Positions 42,339 through 52,126 of a stretch of 64,000 bases of DNA are shown here, piece by piece. Where the stretch lies: assembly GCF_026011715.1 (NCBI RefSeq), contig NZ_BRVM01000012.1:1-64000 (forward strand). Reading direction: 5' to 3'. The position numbers and the translations under genes are program-made. The notes beneath the pieces are model-generated. The model had not been told where the DNA came from. It ran no database searches and was given only the letters and a program-made list of their open reading frames with translations. Every line of letters starts with the position of its first letter. Positions within the stretch are counted from its first letter, which is position 1. The DNA comes from Cytobacillus sp. NCCP-133. GTDB taxonomy: Bacteria; Bacillota; Bacilli; Bacillales; Cytobacillaceae.

Positions 42339-44069
42339 TTACGCAATAACCATGTCAGGATTTAATTCTCCTGCAATTTCCTGTACCTCAGAACCTTCCA
42401 TTGTTTCTTTTTCAAGAAGAGTTTCCACAAGGGTTTGATATTGTGGCTGATGATTTGCAATAAGCAATTCACATCTTTCCAGCGCTTTTTGGAATAAATC
42501 CTGCATTTTGGCTTCTTTTTGTCCTTTATTAAAAGTCAGTTCAAAGCCGTTATCAAGAAGTCCAGTATCGACCATTTGCTCAATAATGTGCTTGGCTTGC
42601 TTCACGTCACCGCTGACACCAATGCTGTGCTCTCCAAGGATCAATCTCTCAGCAACACCGCCTGCTAGTATCATAGCAACCTGATCGAGCAATTCACTAG
42701 TAGTAGACAAGTGAAGTTCCTTATTTATAGGCGCAACATATCCAAGTGCTTCACCACGGGGGATGATCGTAGCCTTTCTCACAGATCCAGGCTTTGTCAA
42801 GGCTGCTACAAGTGCATGACCGGCTTCATGGATGGCTACACGCTGCTTCGTTCCAGGATCCTGAAGGGCACGTGTAGTTGTTCCAAGTATCGTGCGGTCA
42901 AGCGCATAATCCAAATCTTCTTTAGAAATAATCTCCTGGCCATTTCGTACAGCTCTTCGGCTTGCTGTTTCAAACAGGGAATGAAGATCTGCGCCTGAGA
43001 AGCCAGAAGTGCTTTCTGCCAAAACACCAAGAGTCATGAAAACATCCTCAGCTAGCAATCTATTTTTCGTATGGATATGAATAATCTCTCTTCGGCCCTT
43101 TGTATCTGGAAGCGGTACATTGAAAGTGAAGTCGATGCGTCCGGGACGAAGGAAGGCTTCATCCAGCATATCTTTTCGGTTCGTTGCTGCAATAAACAAA
43201 ATGCCATCATTTGAATGTCCGCCATCCAGCTGAACAAGCAATTCTGTCAAAGTTTTTTCACTTTCCTCTCCGCCATGCTGCTTCCGGCGGCCAGCAAGGG
43301 CATCCACTTCATCAATAAAGACGACAGCAGGCGAATGCTTTCTTGCGTTTTGAAAAAGGTTTCTTACACGGGATGCACCAACACCGACAAACAATTCATT
43401 AAAGCCGGATCCGCTGGTTGAGAAAAACGTTGCACCAAGTTCTTTGGCAATAGCCTGGGCAAGAAGCGTTTTTCCTGTTCCAGGAGGTCCGTATAAAAGA
43501 ATTCCTTTCGGCGGTTTTATCCCCATTTTCAGGGAGCGTTCAGGTTCTTTTAAGATAGAAAGAGTCTGCATGATTTCCTCTTTCATTTCTTCCTGAATTC
43601 CGCCAACATCTTCTAGTGAAATGGAAGGAAGAGGCTTAGGCTTGGAAACACTTTGCTTCATTGTATTTGTAGCGCCCATTCCGCCTTTTCCTGCCTTATA
43701 TAGATAGAGCCCAATAGCTATGAATAATAAGACCACCCCAGCAAGAATCCAAGGCGTAAAAGGTCCTGTAGGTGCAAAAGTATACTGTATATTATAGGTT
43801 TCTACTAATTTATCTACTATTTCACTATTAGGAGGCACATGTGAGATGTACTCTCCATCAGGGGCAGAAATTAGCAATTTACCGTTTTTATATTCCTGTA
43901 TTGAAACAGTTTTTCCATCTTGGGAGGCAATAAGCTTTTCCACAGTGGAAAACGAGACAGTCACATCCTTATTTCCTGCTTGCACGGTCCATATAACCGC
44001 TGCCAAAATCACCGTGACCACCAATAAAAGCGAAACAACCGTTGAAGGTTTCTGTAAACGTGATTTCAA
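42339..44069 (-). CDS. FtsH-type membrane AAA+ zinc protease paralogue
   Basis: 576-residue FtsH-like protein. N-terminal helix 12-31, a short outside domain, second helix about 105-125, then AAA+ ([15 protein letters not shown]; Walker A GPPGTGKT; Walker [11 protein letters not shown]; second region [20 protein letters not shown]) and the protease domain with HEAGH. It is shorter than housekeeping FtsH (about 640), lacking the acidic C-terminal tail, and differs in pore loop ([18 protein letters not shown], with GF). Sits alone, away from hprT/tilS, so it is a second, specialised copy. Client unknown. Confidence 0.88.
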   Translation of the reverse strand: MKSRLQKPSTVVSLLLVVTVILAAVIWTVQAGNKDVTVSFSTVEKLIASQDGKTVSIQEYKNGKLLISAPDGEYISHVPPNSEIVDKLVETYNIQYTFAPTGPFTPWILAGVVLLFIAIGLYLYKAGKGGMGATNTMKQSVSKPKPLPSISLEDVGGIQEEMKEEIMQTLSILKEPERSLKMGIKPPKGILLYGPPGTGKTLLAQAIAKELGATFFSTSGSGFNELFVGVGASRVRNLFQNARKHSPAVVFIDEVDALAGRRKQHGGEESEKTLTELLVQLDGGHSNDGILFIAATNRKDMLDEAFLRPGRIDFTFNVPLPDTKGRREIIHIHTKNRLLAEDVFMTLGVLAESTSGFSGADLHSLFETASRRAVRNGQEIISKEDLDYALDRTILGTTTRALQDPGTKQRVAIHEAGHALVAALTKPGSVRKATIIPRGEALGYVAPINKELHLSTTSELLDQVAMILAGGVAERLILGEHSIGVSGDVKQAKHIIEQMVDTGLLDNGFELTFNKGQKEAKMQDLFQKALERCELLIANHQPQYQTLVETLLEKETMEGSEVQEIAGELNPDMVIA

Positions 44070-44430
44070 CTATTTCCCTCCTCATTGAACATAACTACAT
44101 TATAAGGAAAAAGAAAGGTTATTTATAGGTTTTTAAAGTTTTTAAACGTTGTAAATTATGGAAAAATAGTATTATTGCTGTGAAACTGTGTTATAACAGG
44201 GTTTTGCTGGGGTAAATTTGTGATAGAAATGTGACCAAACAGAGGAGTAATCAGGAACCTATGAAAATATTCGTTGTATTCTGCGAATCAGCCGGATCCG
44301 ATTTTGTAATCAATAAAACCGTTTAAAAGTCTTAGTCCACCGCTTTTATGGCGGGAATGACGGCTGATTCTTCGTAAGAATCTTTCTCCTTTCACCATCC
44401 CGGCAAGGCCGCAGAAGGAGGAAGCAGCCT

Positions 44431-44556
44431 TACTATTCAAACTCGGCATCCCCTCTGGGAATGGGTGTCAGCTTTACCATCAGCAGTGTGATTGCTTTCT
44501 TTTATTACCGATATGGCAAATGGCATGAGCAGGAGTTATTCGTAAAAGGAAAATAA
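44431..44556 (+). pseudogene. C-terminal remnant of a MATE-type efflux protein
   Basis: The frame reads SPLGMGVSFTISSVIAFFYY then RYGKWHEQEL and stops at 44556. A final helix followed by a W/basic tail is the usual end of MATE-family transporters (FrrGkW pattern). No start; upstream sequence is interrupted. The stretch 44100-44430 shows no gene. Confidence 0.5.
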
Positions 44557-44611
44557 TCCTTTTCATAGACAAAAGTATACTTTATACTTATATCGAATAA
44601 TTTCATAACGC

Positions 44612-44701
44612 TACCACAAGGGGAGCATATTGCTGAGAGTGAACAGTTTTGCTGTTCTGACCCTTTGAACCTGTTAGATAATGCTAGCGCAGGAATGTGG
44701 A
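44612..44701 (+). ncRNA. TPP riboswitch of thiT
   Basis: ACAAGGGGAGC, GCTGAGA, ACCCTTTGAACCTG, TAGATAATGCTAGCG and AGGAATGTGG in canonical THI-box order. About 80 bases before thiT; the sequence between (GGCAGCAGGATGC and GCTTCTGCCTG) can form a hairpin that may act as the switch. Confidence 0.95.
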
Positions 44702-44783
44702 ATAAAAGGCAGCAGGATGCATCCGCTTCTGCCTGCTTGTTCTCCCTTGGGGTATCGTCAAACGATTTAAGGGGGATTTTTTT

Positions 44784-45383
44784 ATGAAAAAATTAAGTTT
44801 AGCAGCCATGATCGAAGCCTCATTTTTTGCAGCATTTGCCGTTATTCTTGATTTTCTGCCATCCATTAAGCTGTCGCCATCGATTTCCATATCTGCAGCC
44901 ATGATACCTATTTTTATCCTGGCATTCAGATGGGGCTTTAAAGTCAGCTTCATTGCCGGCCTCTTATGGGGCATCTTGCAGATTGCCATGGGGGATGCGT
45001 GGATTGCAACGCCGCTTCAGGCATTTATTGAGTATTTTGTAGCATTTGCCTGTATCGGGTTTGCCGGTTTGTTTTACCGCCCAATTCAAAATCAGCTGTG
45101 CAGAGGGTACAAGAAGAAGGCATTGGCCTGGGCAGTGGTAGCGGTGTTCGCCGGTAGTCTTGCCAGGTACTTCTGGCATTTCATTGCAGGTGTGCTTTTC
45201 TTCGGAAGCTATGCACCAGAGGGAATGTCACCCGTTCTATTTTCCTTCCTGGCAAACGGCACAACCATGCTTGGAGCTGTCATTCTATGCTCGATTTTAG
45301 CAGTGTTAATCATTTCTTCGGCCCCAAGATTAATCATTAGAAAATCGGATGAATTTTTAGAATCTCAAAAACGTGCTTTATAA
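44784..45383 (+). CDS. thiT: Thiamine ECF transporter S-component ThiT
   Basis: Membrane thiamine-binding protein that works with the shared EcfAA'T module. 199 residues and six helices; MIEASFFAAFAVILDF, ISISAAMIPIFILAFRWGFK (contact to EcfT) and FVAFACIGFAGLF, with an aromatic-rich ARYFWHFIAG motif. ATG lies eight bases after AAGGGGG. Controlled by the upstream TPP riboswitch, so it complements the thiMDE salvage operon at 20 kb. Confidence 0.96.
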   Translation: MKKLSLAAMIEASFFAAFAVILDFLPSIKLSPSISISAAMIPIFILAFRWGFKVSFIAGLLWGILQIAMGDAWIATPLQAFIEYFVAFACIGFAGLFYRPIQNQLCRGYKKKALAWAVVAVFAGSLARYFWHFIAGVLFFGSYAPEGMSPVLFSFLANGTTMLGAVILCSILAVLIISSAPRLIIRKSDEFLESQKRAL

Positions 45384-45388
45384 TAGCA

Positions 45389-45426
45389 TCAGCCTCTTTG
45401 AATATATTTTCAGAGAGGTTTTTTTC
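45389..45426 (+). terminator. Terminator after thiT
   Basis: CCTCTTTGAA/TTCAGAGAGG (one mismatch), T7. Confidence 0.85.
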
Positions 45427-45486
45427 ATAAAATAGAAAACTGCTCCTGAAAATTGGGTATATTACTCAAAAAGGGGAGTGATGACT

Positions 45487-45756
45487 TTGTCAAACACATT
45501 GCATGGAAACATCATTGCAGGTGTATATGATGCAAAAGCCAGCGCCTTTGAAATTCAAAGAATAAAAAATTTCAGCACCCAATCTATCCTTAACAAAAAC
45601 CAGTGTGAAAATTTGTATAATTATTTATCACTACATGAAGAGGATGAGGGAGGACAGATCATCACACTGTACGATCAAATGCCATTCATGCTAACCAGGC
45701 AGGAAATATGCAGTCTGAAAAAGGATTTAGAAAACATTAAAAAGCTATATCAGTAG
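45487..45756 (+). CDS. Unknown 89-residue protein
   Basis: Small soluble protein (MSNTLHGNIIAGVYDAKASA at the start, EDEGGQIITLYDQMPFMLTR in the second half) without a recognised family. Start TTG 45487 is preferred because AAGGGGAG lies eight bases upstream; ATG 45481 and GTG 45478 are too close to that site. No terminator between it and the next small gene 97 bases on. Confidence 0.65.
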   Translation: MSNTLHGNIIAGVYDAKASAFEIQRIKNFSTQSILNKNQCENLYNYLSLHEEDEGGQIITLYDQMPFMLTRQEICSLKKDLENIKKLYQ

Positions 45757-45853
45757 AAAATCACTTTGCATCCGCAAGGCGATTATTTTTGCAAAAATAA
45801 ATTTGACAAATTTGTGAACATAGTTAGAATATTAAATAAAAGGGGATGAAAAA

Positions 45854-46093
45854 ATGACACTTAAACAGCAAAAGGTTTTGCATTTTTTTAGGAATATAAC
45901 AGCTGCCGGAATCATGTTAGGACTCATTGTTTTTATTTCAAGCTTCTTTGTAAGCGGTATCGCCGGCGAGTATGTTTTATCAATCGGCTTAAGCATTATG
46001 GTATCATCCATGCTGATTTTTGGATTCGGATTTTTCATCAATGTAATGGAAGAAATGACAAAGGGAAGCAAGGGAATCAGACAATACAAATAA
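45854..46093 (+). CDS. Small two-helix membrane protein
   Basis: 79 residues with two hydrophobic helices (ITAAGIMLGLIVFISSFFV; LSIGLSIMVSSMLIFGFGFF) and a basic C terminus; family not recognised. ATG behind AAAGGGGATG. Its stop is followed at once by a terminator that also faces the qox operon. Confidence 0.7.
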   Translation: MTLKQQKVLHFFRNITAAGIMLGLIVFISSFFVSGIAGEYVLSIGLSIMVSSMLIFGFGFFINVMEEMTKGSKGIRQYK

Positions 46094-46126
46094 AACCGGC
46101 CTCTATAAGGGAGACCGGTTTTTTAT
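46092..46126 (+). terminator. Bidirectional terminator, small gene and qoxABCD
   Basis: AAAACCGGCCTC/GGAGACCGGTTTT with one bulge, T6; located 17 bases after the qoxD stop on the other strand. Confidence 0.85.
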
Positions 46127-46142
46127 ATTGTCTTTGGAAAGC

Positions 46143-46448
46143 TTAATGAGCAGCGTGTCCAGAGGTTAAAACCCATATAGAACCAACTACAATAACGATA
46201 ACCATAAATACGGCATAAATCATATTTACTAGGTTCGTCTTGCCGTCTTCACCTTCTCTTAAGTGCATGAACATGAACAGCTGCATGCCAGCCTGTATGA
46301 CAGCCAGAGAGCCAATAATCCACATGATCACTTTAAATGAGAGATTCGTTTTTAAAGTAATACCTGCTGCTGCAAAAGTCAGCACAAGGGAAACAACAAA
46401 TCCAATGACATGGCTTATCGGGAAACTTTTTGATTGTTGATGTTCCAT
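46143..46448 (-). CDS. qoxD: Cytochrome aa3 quinol oxidase subunit IV, QoxD
   Basis: 101 residues, three helices, PISHVIGFVVSLVLTFAAAG and QAGMQLFMFMHLREGEDGKT (COX4-pro signature MHL). Fourth and last gene of qoxABCD, starting directly after the qoxC stop. The subunit stabilises the proton-pumping menaquinol oxidase. Followed by a His-Ala-Ala-His tail. Confidence 0.95.
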   Translation of the reverse strand: MEHQQSKSFPISHVIGFVVSLVLTFAAAGITLKTNLSFKVIMWIIGSLAVIQAGMQLFMFMHLREGEDGKTNLVNMIYAVFMVIVIVVGSIWVLTSGHAAH

Positions 46449-47060
46449 TTAAGCCACCAGTCCTTTCAAATACACGAATGTGAAAATAAAGATCCAGACT
46501 ACATCAAGGAAATGCCAGTAAAGTCCGATAATGAACGTCTTTCTTGCTGTAGTAGGGGTAAGGCCTCTTTTTAAAAGCTGGATAATGACCATAGTTGCCC
46601 AGCCAATTCCGAGTGTTACGTGGGCTCCATGTGTTCCCAGCAAAACAAATAAGCTGGAAAGGAACGCGCTTGTCTGCATCGTTGCCCCTTCATGCGCATA
46701 ATGAATGAATTCATTAATCTCCATGAAAAGGAAACCTGCGCCAAGGGCAAGGGTTATCACAAGCCAGATGATCAGCCCTTTTAAATTGTGGCGGCGCATT
46801 TCAAAAATGGCGATGCCCATTGTAAAGCTGCTTGTCAAAAGGAGGACTGTCTGAATCATGACATCCTTGATCACAAAAATGTCTTTATGTGTTGGACCTC
46901 CTGCAAAGCGTTCATATAATACACCATATACTCCAAACAGCGTGGCAAATAGAACGATTTCAGCGCCAAGGAAAACCCAGAAGCCAAGAATATTCATCCG
47001 ATCCTGTTCAGTTTGATATTCAAGGGGCAAGGAAGTATCCACTTTAGCTGACATGATCAT
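46449..47060 (-). CDS. qoxC: Cytochrome aa3 quinol oxidase subunit III, QoxC
   Basis: Five-helix subunit III: NILGFWVFLGAEIVLFATLF, INEFIHYAHEGATMQ, LLGTHGAHVTLGIGWATMVI and YWHFLDVVWIFIFTFVYLKG. I choose ATG 47060, six bases after AAGGAG; ATG 47054 is also possible. It overlaps the qoxB 3' end by 17 bases, implying coupled translation. Confidence 0.94.
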   Translation of the reverse strand: MIMSAKVDTSLPLEYQTEQDRMNILGFWVFLGAEIVLFATLFGVYGVLYERFAGGPTHKDIFVIKDVMIQTVLLLTSSFTMGIAIFEMRRHNLKGLIIWLVITLALGAGFLFMEINEFIHYAHEGATMQTSAFLSSLFVLLGTHGAHVTLGIGWATMVIIQLLKRGLTPTTARKTFIIGLYWHFLDVVWIFIFTFVYLKGLVA

Positions 47061-49020
47061 GCACCTCTCCTTCTGTTTTTCTCCAGGCATTTTCAATTCT
47101 GTGAATTTCATCTTTTTTAACATGGAAGCCTTCATTGTAATCGAATGAACGGATGATCAAACCAGCAAAAATGCCGATGGCAGCTAAAGCTGCAGCAATG
47201 TGCCATTCAAATACAAGGAGGAAGCCTGCGATGCCAAAGATGACACCCATATAAATCGGAAGCCAGGAATTGCTTGGCATATGAATCTCTTCAATTTCAC
47301 TGTCATATAACGTTAAGCCTTCATTCTTTTTCTTCATGTGCCAGAAAGGATCAAGGGATTTAACCTCCTGCAGCTTTGCAAAGTTATAGAATTGAACTGG
47401 TGAAGCAGTAGACCATTCCAATGTTCTTGCATCCCATGGATCGCTTGAGATGTTTCTGTCCGCATAGCGGATGCTCCAGTAAATGTTGTAGCAGAATACC
47501 GCGAATCCGGCTGCCAGAATGATCGAGCCAATGGCAGATAGCATGAAGAGTGGTGCAAATCCAGACTCGGCAGAGTATGTGTAAGCACGTCTTACAGCTC
47601 CGTTCAGACCAAGGAAGAACATAGGCATGAATGTTACGTTAAAGCCAATAACGAATAGCCAGAAATGCCATTTCCCGATTTTTTCATTCAGCATGAAGCC
47701 GAACATTTTTGGCCACCAGTAGTAAAGACCAGCAAATACCGCAAATACGACACCTGGAATTAATACATAGTGGAAGTGGGCAACAAGGAATAAAGTGTTG
47801 TGATATTGATAATCTGCTGCGCCCATTGCAAGCATGACGCCTGTAACCCCGCCAATAACGAAGCATGGGACGAATGCCAAGGCCCAAAGCATGGCGGAAG
47901 AAATTTTTATGCGTCCTTTCCGCATGGTAAACAGCCAGTTGAACATCTTGACTCCAGTTGGAATGGCGATTGCCATTGTGGTAATGGAGAAGAAGGAGTT
48001 AACAGCTGGTCCTGAACCCATTGTATAGAAATGGTGAACCCACACAACCATACTTAAAAGCGCAATCCCAAGGATGGAGAATACCATTGATTTGTAGCCA
48101 AATAAAGATTTCCTTGAGAAAGTCGAAATAACCTCTGAGAAAATTCCGAAAGCAGGCAGAGCAACAATGTATACTTCCGGGTGGCCCCATAGCCAGAACA
48201 GGTTAGCCCAAAGCATATCCATGCCTCCGCCTGATACTGTAAAGAAATGTGTGCCATACAGGCGGTCAAAAGTCATCAATGCCAATGCAACTGTGAAAAT
48301 AGGGAAAGCAGCCACAATTAGAATGGATGTTACAAAAGTAGTCCATGTAAACATCGGCATTTTCATCAATGTCATGCCTTTTGTTCTCATTTTTAAAATC
48401 GTGACGATAAAGTTAATACCTGTCATCAATGTCCCAATACCGGCAATCTGCAATGCAACCGCATAAAAGTTATTTCCGATTCCCGGACTGAATTCCTTGC
48501 CTGCTAGAGGGAAGTAAGAAGTCCATCCTGCATCAGGTGATCCTCCGATGACGAAGGAAATATTAAATAGCATAGCTCCACTGAAGAACAGCCAGAAGCT
48601 TAGTGCATTCAACTGAGGGAAGGCGACGTCACGCGCACCGATCTGCAGCGGAATGACTACGTTCATTAAACCAATCAAGAACGGCATCGCCATGAAAAGG
48701 ATCATAATGACTCCATGAGTTGTAAAAATTTCATTGTAATGCTGTGAATCAAGAAATCCCATTTCCGGCTGTGCTGTTTGAGCTTTCATTAGCAAGCCGT
48801 CCATCCCGCCGCGAAAAAACATCAATACAGCGGAGATGATATACATCATACCGATTTTTTTATGATCAACGGTTGTAAGCCATTCTGTCCATAAGTACTT
48901 CCACTTTTTCAAGTAGGTAATTCCTGCAACTGCACCAATCATGGTTAGAACAATAGCAATCTGTGAACCTAGTATAAGGGGATCGCCGGTTATAAAAAAC
49001 TCATCCCATTTAATGCTCAT
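47044..49020 (-). CDS. qoxB: Cytochrome aa3 quinol oxidase subunit I, QoxB
   Basis: Heme-copper oxidase core, about 658 residues and 14-15 helices. Heme and copper ligands are in IFTTHGVIMILF, FWLWGHPEVYIVALPAFGIF (His and the cross-linked Tyr) and VHHFYTMG, with the two final His in LVAHFHYVLIPG. It passes electrons from menaquinol to oxygen while pumping protons. ATG 49020 behind TGGAGGTG; the upstream frame lies inside qoxA, which overlaps by 11 bases. Confidence 0.96.
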   Translation of the reverse strand: MSIKWDEFFITGDPLILGSQIAIVLTMIGAVAGITYLKKWKYLWTEWLTTVDHKKIGMMYIISAVLMFFRGGMDGLLMKAQTAQPEMGFLDSQHYNEIFTTHGVIMILFMAMPFLIGLMNVVIPLQIGARDVAFPQLNALSFWLFFSGAMLFNISFVIGGSPDAGWTSYFPLAGKEFSPGIGNNFYAVALQIAGIGTLMTGINFIVTILKMRTKGMTLMKMPMFTWTTFVTSILIVAAFPIFTVALALMTFDRLYGTHFFTVSGGGMDMLWANLFWLWGHPEVYIVALPAFGIFSEVISTFSRKSLFGYKSMVFSILGIALLSMVVWVHHFYTMGSGPAVNSFFSITTMAIAIPTGVKMFNWLFTMRKGRIKISSAMLWALAFVPCFVIGGVTGVMLAMGAADYQYHNTLFLVAHFHYVLIPGVVFAVFAGLYYWWPKMFGFMLNEKIGKWHFWLFVIGFNVTFMPMFFLGLNGAVRRAYTYSAESGFAPLFMLSAIGSIILAAGFAVFCYNIYWSIRYADRNISSDPWDARTLEWSTASPVQFYNFAKLQEVKSLDPFWHMKKKNEGLTLYDSEIEEIHMPSNSWLPIYMGVIFGIAGFLLVFEWHIAAALAAIGIFAGLIIRSFDYNEGFHVKKDEIHRIENAWRKTEGEVHDHVS

Positions 49021-49999
49021 TATGGTCACCTCCATGGTTATCTTCGCTTTCATCATGTCCGCCTTGGCCATGATTTTCCATTACATTTGGCTGGTTACTT
49101 TTATAATTATCTTCTTCTTCAAACGTTTTGCCTTGATATCCATGGCCTCTATATAACTCTGGATTCGTATAGGCTTTTGAATGGGGATCTGCATGGTTTA
49201 CCCATTCGAGATGTGTGTTTGAAAACGTCAATCTTCCCATATGGGTTGGCTTCAGCAAGTCGTCATACTCAGATTCCGTTAATTTAGGAGCTGTCTCTTT
49301 AACGTCTGCAAGCCATTCATTAAATTTTTCGTCGGTTTGAGCAAGCACTTCAAACTTCATATCCGCATAGCCGCGGCCATTAAAGTTCGTATTCTGGCCA
49401 TCATAAGATCCCGGATTATCCGCAACTAAATACATTTCTGTTTCCATTTTAGGCATGGTGTATTTCTGTCCGCCTAAAGCAGGAACCCAAAATGATTGCA
49501 TTGTACTTGCAGACGTCATTTTAAATAAAACAGGAGTATCTTCCGGAATATTTACGTAGTTAACAGTCTCAATCCCTTGCTCAGGGTAGCTGAATATCCA
49601 TTTCCAGTCAGCTGATGTTACATGGATCGTAATCGGCTCTTTTTCTTCATAGCCTTTAGGTGCTTCCTCAAGTGCATAGAGGGTTTTAACTGTCGGGATT
49701 GTTAAGGCAATAACAATCAAGATTGGAATCCCAGTCCAAATAATTTCCAAAAGAGTGCTTCCGTGCTCCTCGGGCGGTTCATAATCCTTATTTTCAGGCC
49801 GTTCTCGATATTTCCATACGATATAGCCGAATAAGCCAAAAACAACAACCACAACGAGAAGCATCCAAATCAGGGACCAGTTAATCAAATCAGTTATGCT
49901 TCGTGCAACAGGCCCCTGGGGTTCGAATACAACCATATTGCATCCGCTAAGAACGAGCAGAGGCAATAAAGCTGTTAAAGAGAGCAGAATTTTCTTCAT
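49010..49999 (-). CDS. qoxA: Cytochrome aa3 quinol oxidase subunit II, QoxA
   Basis: Lipoprotein subunit II: signal with LSGC lipobox at Cys20, two helices (about 42-66 and 86-110) and a cupredoxin-fold outer domain (ITIHVTSADWKWIFSYPEQG). The CuA ligands of cytochrome c oxidases are missing, as expected for a quinol oxidase. The C-terminal tail is strikingly His/Glu/Gly/Asn-rich (GGHDESEDNHGGDHNEH) and may bind metal. First gene of qoxABCD; AAAAGGAG ribosome site. Confidence 0.95.
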   Translation of the reverse strand: MKKILLSLTALLPLLVLSGCNMVVFEPQGPVARSITDLINWSLIWMLLVVVVVFGLFGYIVWKYRERPENKDYEPPEEHGSTLLEIIWTGIPILIVIALTIPTVKTLYALEEAPKGYEEKEPITIHVTSADWKWIFSYPEQGIETVNYVNIPEDTPVLFKMTSASTMQSFWVPALGGQKYTMPKMETEMYLVADNPGSYDGQNTNFNGRGYADMKFEVLAQTDEKFNEWLADVKETAPKLTESEYDDLLKPTHMGRLTFSNTHLEWVNHADPHSKAYTNPELYRGHGYQGKTFEEEDNYKSNQPNVMENHGQGGHDESEDNHGGDHNEH

Positions 50000-50054
50000 C
50001 AGATTTTCATCTCCTTTTGTTTAAGAAAGCTATTGCTAAATAATTCACATATAA

Positions 50055-50070
50055 TGTGCGGTTTTTCACA
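50055..50070 (-). promoter_or_regulatory. FNR-like half-perfect box within the qox promoter
   Basis: On the reverse strand TGTGA-N6-GCACA, one mismatch to TGTGA-N6-TCACA. A possible promoter TTGACG-N18-CATTAT surrounds it, placing the box between -35 and -10, a repressing position. Rex (TTGTGAA-type half-site) is the other candidate. The gap 50000-50377 otherwise holds no gene. Confidence 0.45.
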
Positions 50071-50377
50071 AAATCGTCAAAAAAAATATTTTTAAAAACC
50101 GGACACTCGTTTAACACTAAGTAAACTTAGATATCACTGTGAAAATGATAATAACATGGAGAAAAAAGAAAAGTTGTGACAAAAGTGAGAAGGAAAATAA
50201 TGTGAAAGAAGATATTGCTAAATATTTATGTACAAATAGCTTAGAATCAAGGTTTTGAATCGCAAATTCTATTTTTGAACAAATTTTGAACTTTAATAAA
50301 CTGTATGTCAAAGAGCCAAGCACGTAATCGTGAACCTGCCCATATCCTAAATATTGAATTTTAAAGGAGGTTTACTT

Positions 50378-50815
50378 GTGTATTCATATTATTACGATCC
50401 TCAAAATAGATATTATCGGCAAAATGATAAACTGCTCAGCGATATCGCCAAAGCAATTAACGCAGAATACAGCGCAGTACAATGCTATCAAAAACTTGCT
50501 CAAATGGCGCCCAATTCACTGGAAAAGGAACAGATTGGTGAAATAAGTCGGGATGAAATGCAGCATTTTCGGCTCTTTAATCAAATTTATATGAACCTGA
50601 CCGGCATGGAGCATAAGCCGCAGATTTCTGAAGAATGCCCGGATAATTATAAAGAAGGATTGGATTTTTCTTTTAAGGATGAACAGGAGGCAGTTGATTT
50701 CTATTTGGACATAGCTGATCAAACGGCTGATCCATATATTAAGGAAGTTTTTAAAAGGGCGGCAGCGGATGAACAAAACCATGCTGTCTGGTTTTTATAC
50801 TTTATCAATAATTAA
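50378..50815 (+). CDS. Ferritin-like/rubrerythrin-type protein
   Basis: 145 residues, four-helix bundle with two Glu-x2-His-like half-sites: INAEYSAVQCYQKLAQMA plus SRDEMQHFRLFNQIY, and EQEAVDFYLDIADQTA plus AAADEQNHAVWFLY. This spacing is typical of di-iron ferritin-like domains found in sporulating bacilli; N terminus is Tyr-rich (YSYYYDPQNRYYR). GTG 50378 after AAAGGAGG is the start. Possible roles: peroxide defence or coat assembly; not proven. Confidence 0.8.
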   Translation: MYSYYYDPQNRYYRQNDKLLSDIAKAINAEYSAVQCYQKLAQMAPNSLEKEQIGEISRDEMQHFRLFNQIYMNLTGMEHKPQISEECPDNYKEGLDFSFKDEQEAVDFYLDIADQTADPYIKEVFKRAAADEQNHAVWFLYFINN

Positions 50816-50910
50816 AGGTAAGGTCCTTATTCCTCAGGCTCTTATTTTTATTGAAAAATACAGAATAGTAAAGTAATATGAACTAAAAAAAGGATTGGCA
50901 GGGTGAGGAA

Positions 50911-51933
50911 ATGATTGATTTAAGAAGCGATACAATAACAAAACCAACGGAGGATATGCGTAAAGCAGCATATGAAGCAGAAGTAGGGGACGATGTATAT
51001 GGGGAGGACCCATCCGTAAATCGCCTGGAGGAAGCTGCTGCTGAAATGTTAGGAAAAGAAGCCGCCTTATTTGTCACAAGCGGGACCCAAGGAAATCAAA
51101 TTGCCATACTGACGCATTGCCAGCCAGGAAATGAAATCATACTCGAAGCTGATAGCCATATTTTTTATTATGAATCAGGTGCTGCTTCTGCATTCGCTGG
51201 TGTCCAGACAAGGACGATAAAAGGGAAAAGAGGTGCCATGGATCCGGAGGAAGTCATGTATGCCTTAAGAGGTGAAGATCAGCACTACCCGGAAACCGGT
51301 TTGATATGCCTTGAAAATACTCATAACAGGGCGGGAGGTGCGGTCCTTCCTATCAAAAATATAATGAAAATATATAATATTGGGAAAGAACATCATATCC
51401 CCGTTCATATCGATGGAGCAAGACTATTTAACGCTGCTGCAGCATTAGATAAGCCAGCTGGCGAACTTGCTCAGTATTGTGATACTGTCCAAGTTTGTTT
51501 ATCCAAAGGACTTGGTGCCCCAGTTGGCTCCATCCTTGCAGGAAGCAAAGAGTTCATCTCTTCAGCCAGAAAGTGGCGCAAAAGACTGGGCGGGGGACTC
51601 CGCCAAGCAGGAATATTAGCTGCACCAGGTCTTTACGCATTAACCCAAATGCAGGAACGCCTATCAGAAGATCATGAAAACGCCTTATTCCTGGCCGGAA
51701 AACTAAGTGAGATCAGTGGTCTAAGGATCGAAAATCAAGTGGATACAAATATTATTGTGGCAGATGTTAAGGGCTTAAACATGGATTCTGTCCAATTTGT
51801 TGAAAGATTGAAACATGAAGGAGTGCTATCTGGAACATTTGGCCATTCATCAGTTCGTTTTGTCACACATTATGATGTTTCCAGAAAAGAAATCGAAAAA
51901 GCCATCTTAGCCATCCAAAGAGCGGCAGGCTAA
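50911..51933 (+). CDS. ltaE: Low-specificity L-threonine aldolase
   Basis: PLP enzyme splitting threonine or allo-threonine to glycine and acetaldehyde. 340 residues: IDLRSDTITKPTEDMRKA at the N terminus, VTSGTQGNQIA, LENTHNRAGGAVLP, VHIDGARLFNA (PLP-binding Asp) and CLSKGLGAPVGSILAG with the Schiff-base Lys. Ends normally (SVRFVTHYDVSRKEIEKA). Ribosome site GAGGAA. Monocistronic. Confidence 0.94.
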   Translation: MIDLRSDTITKPTEDMRKAAYEAEVGDDVYGEDPSVNRLEEAAAEMLGKEAALFVTSGTQGNQIAILTHCQPGNEIILEADSHIFYYESGAASAFAGVQTRTIKGKRGAMDPEEVMYALRGEDQHYPETGLICLENTHNRAGGAVLPIKNIMKIYNIGKEHHIPVHIDGARLFNAAAALDKPAGELAQYCDTVQVCLSKGLGAPVGSILAGSKEFISSARKWRKRLGGGLRQAGILAAPGLYALTQMQERLSEDHENALFLAGKLSEISGLRIENQVDTNIIVADVKGLNMDSVQFVERLKHEGVLSGTFGHSSVRFVTHYDVSRKEIEKAILAIQRAAG

Positions 51934-52126
51934 GGGCGGCAGACCTTTATTCCTAACTAAAAGGATCGAAGATAGTGAAAAATGGCGGCGAATGGGACAC
52001 CGAATAAAATGTTGTCTTTAAACATGGGAAAGGCATGGAATAGAGAGAAGTGTTCGAAAAGAATGTTTCGCATTACGGAATGCGTCTCTCATTATAATTG
52101 GTCTGATAATTCTTGGATAATTGGCT

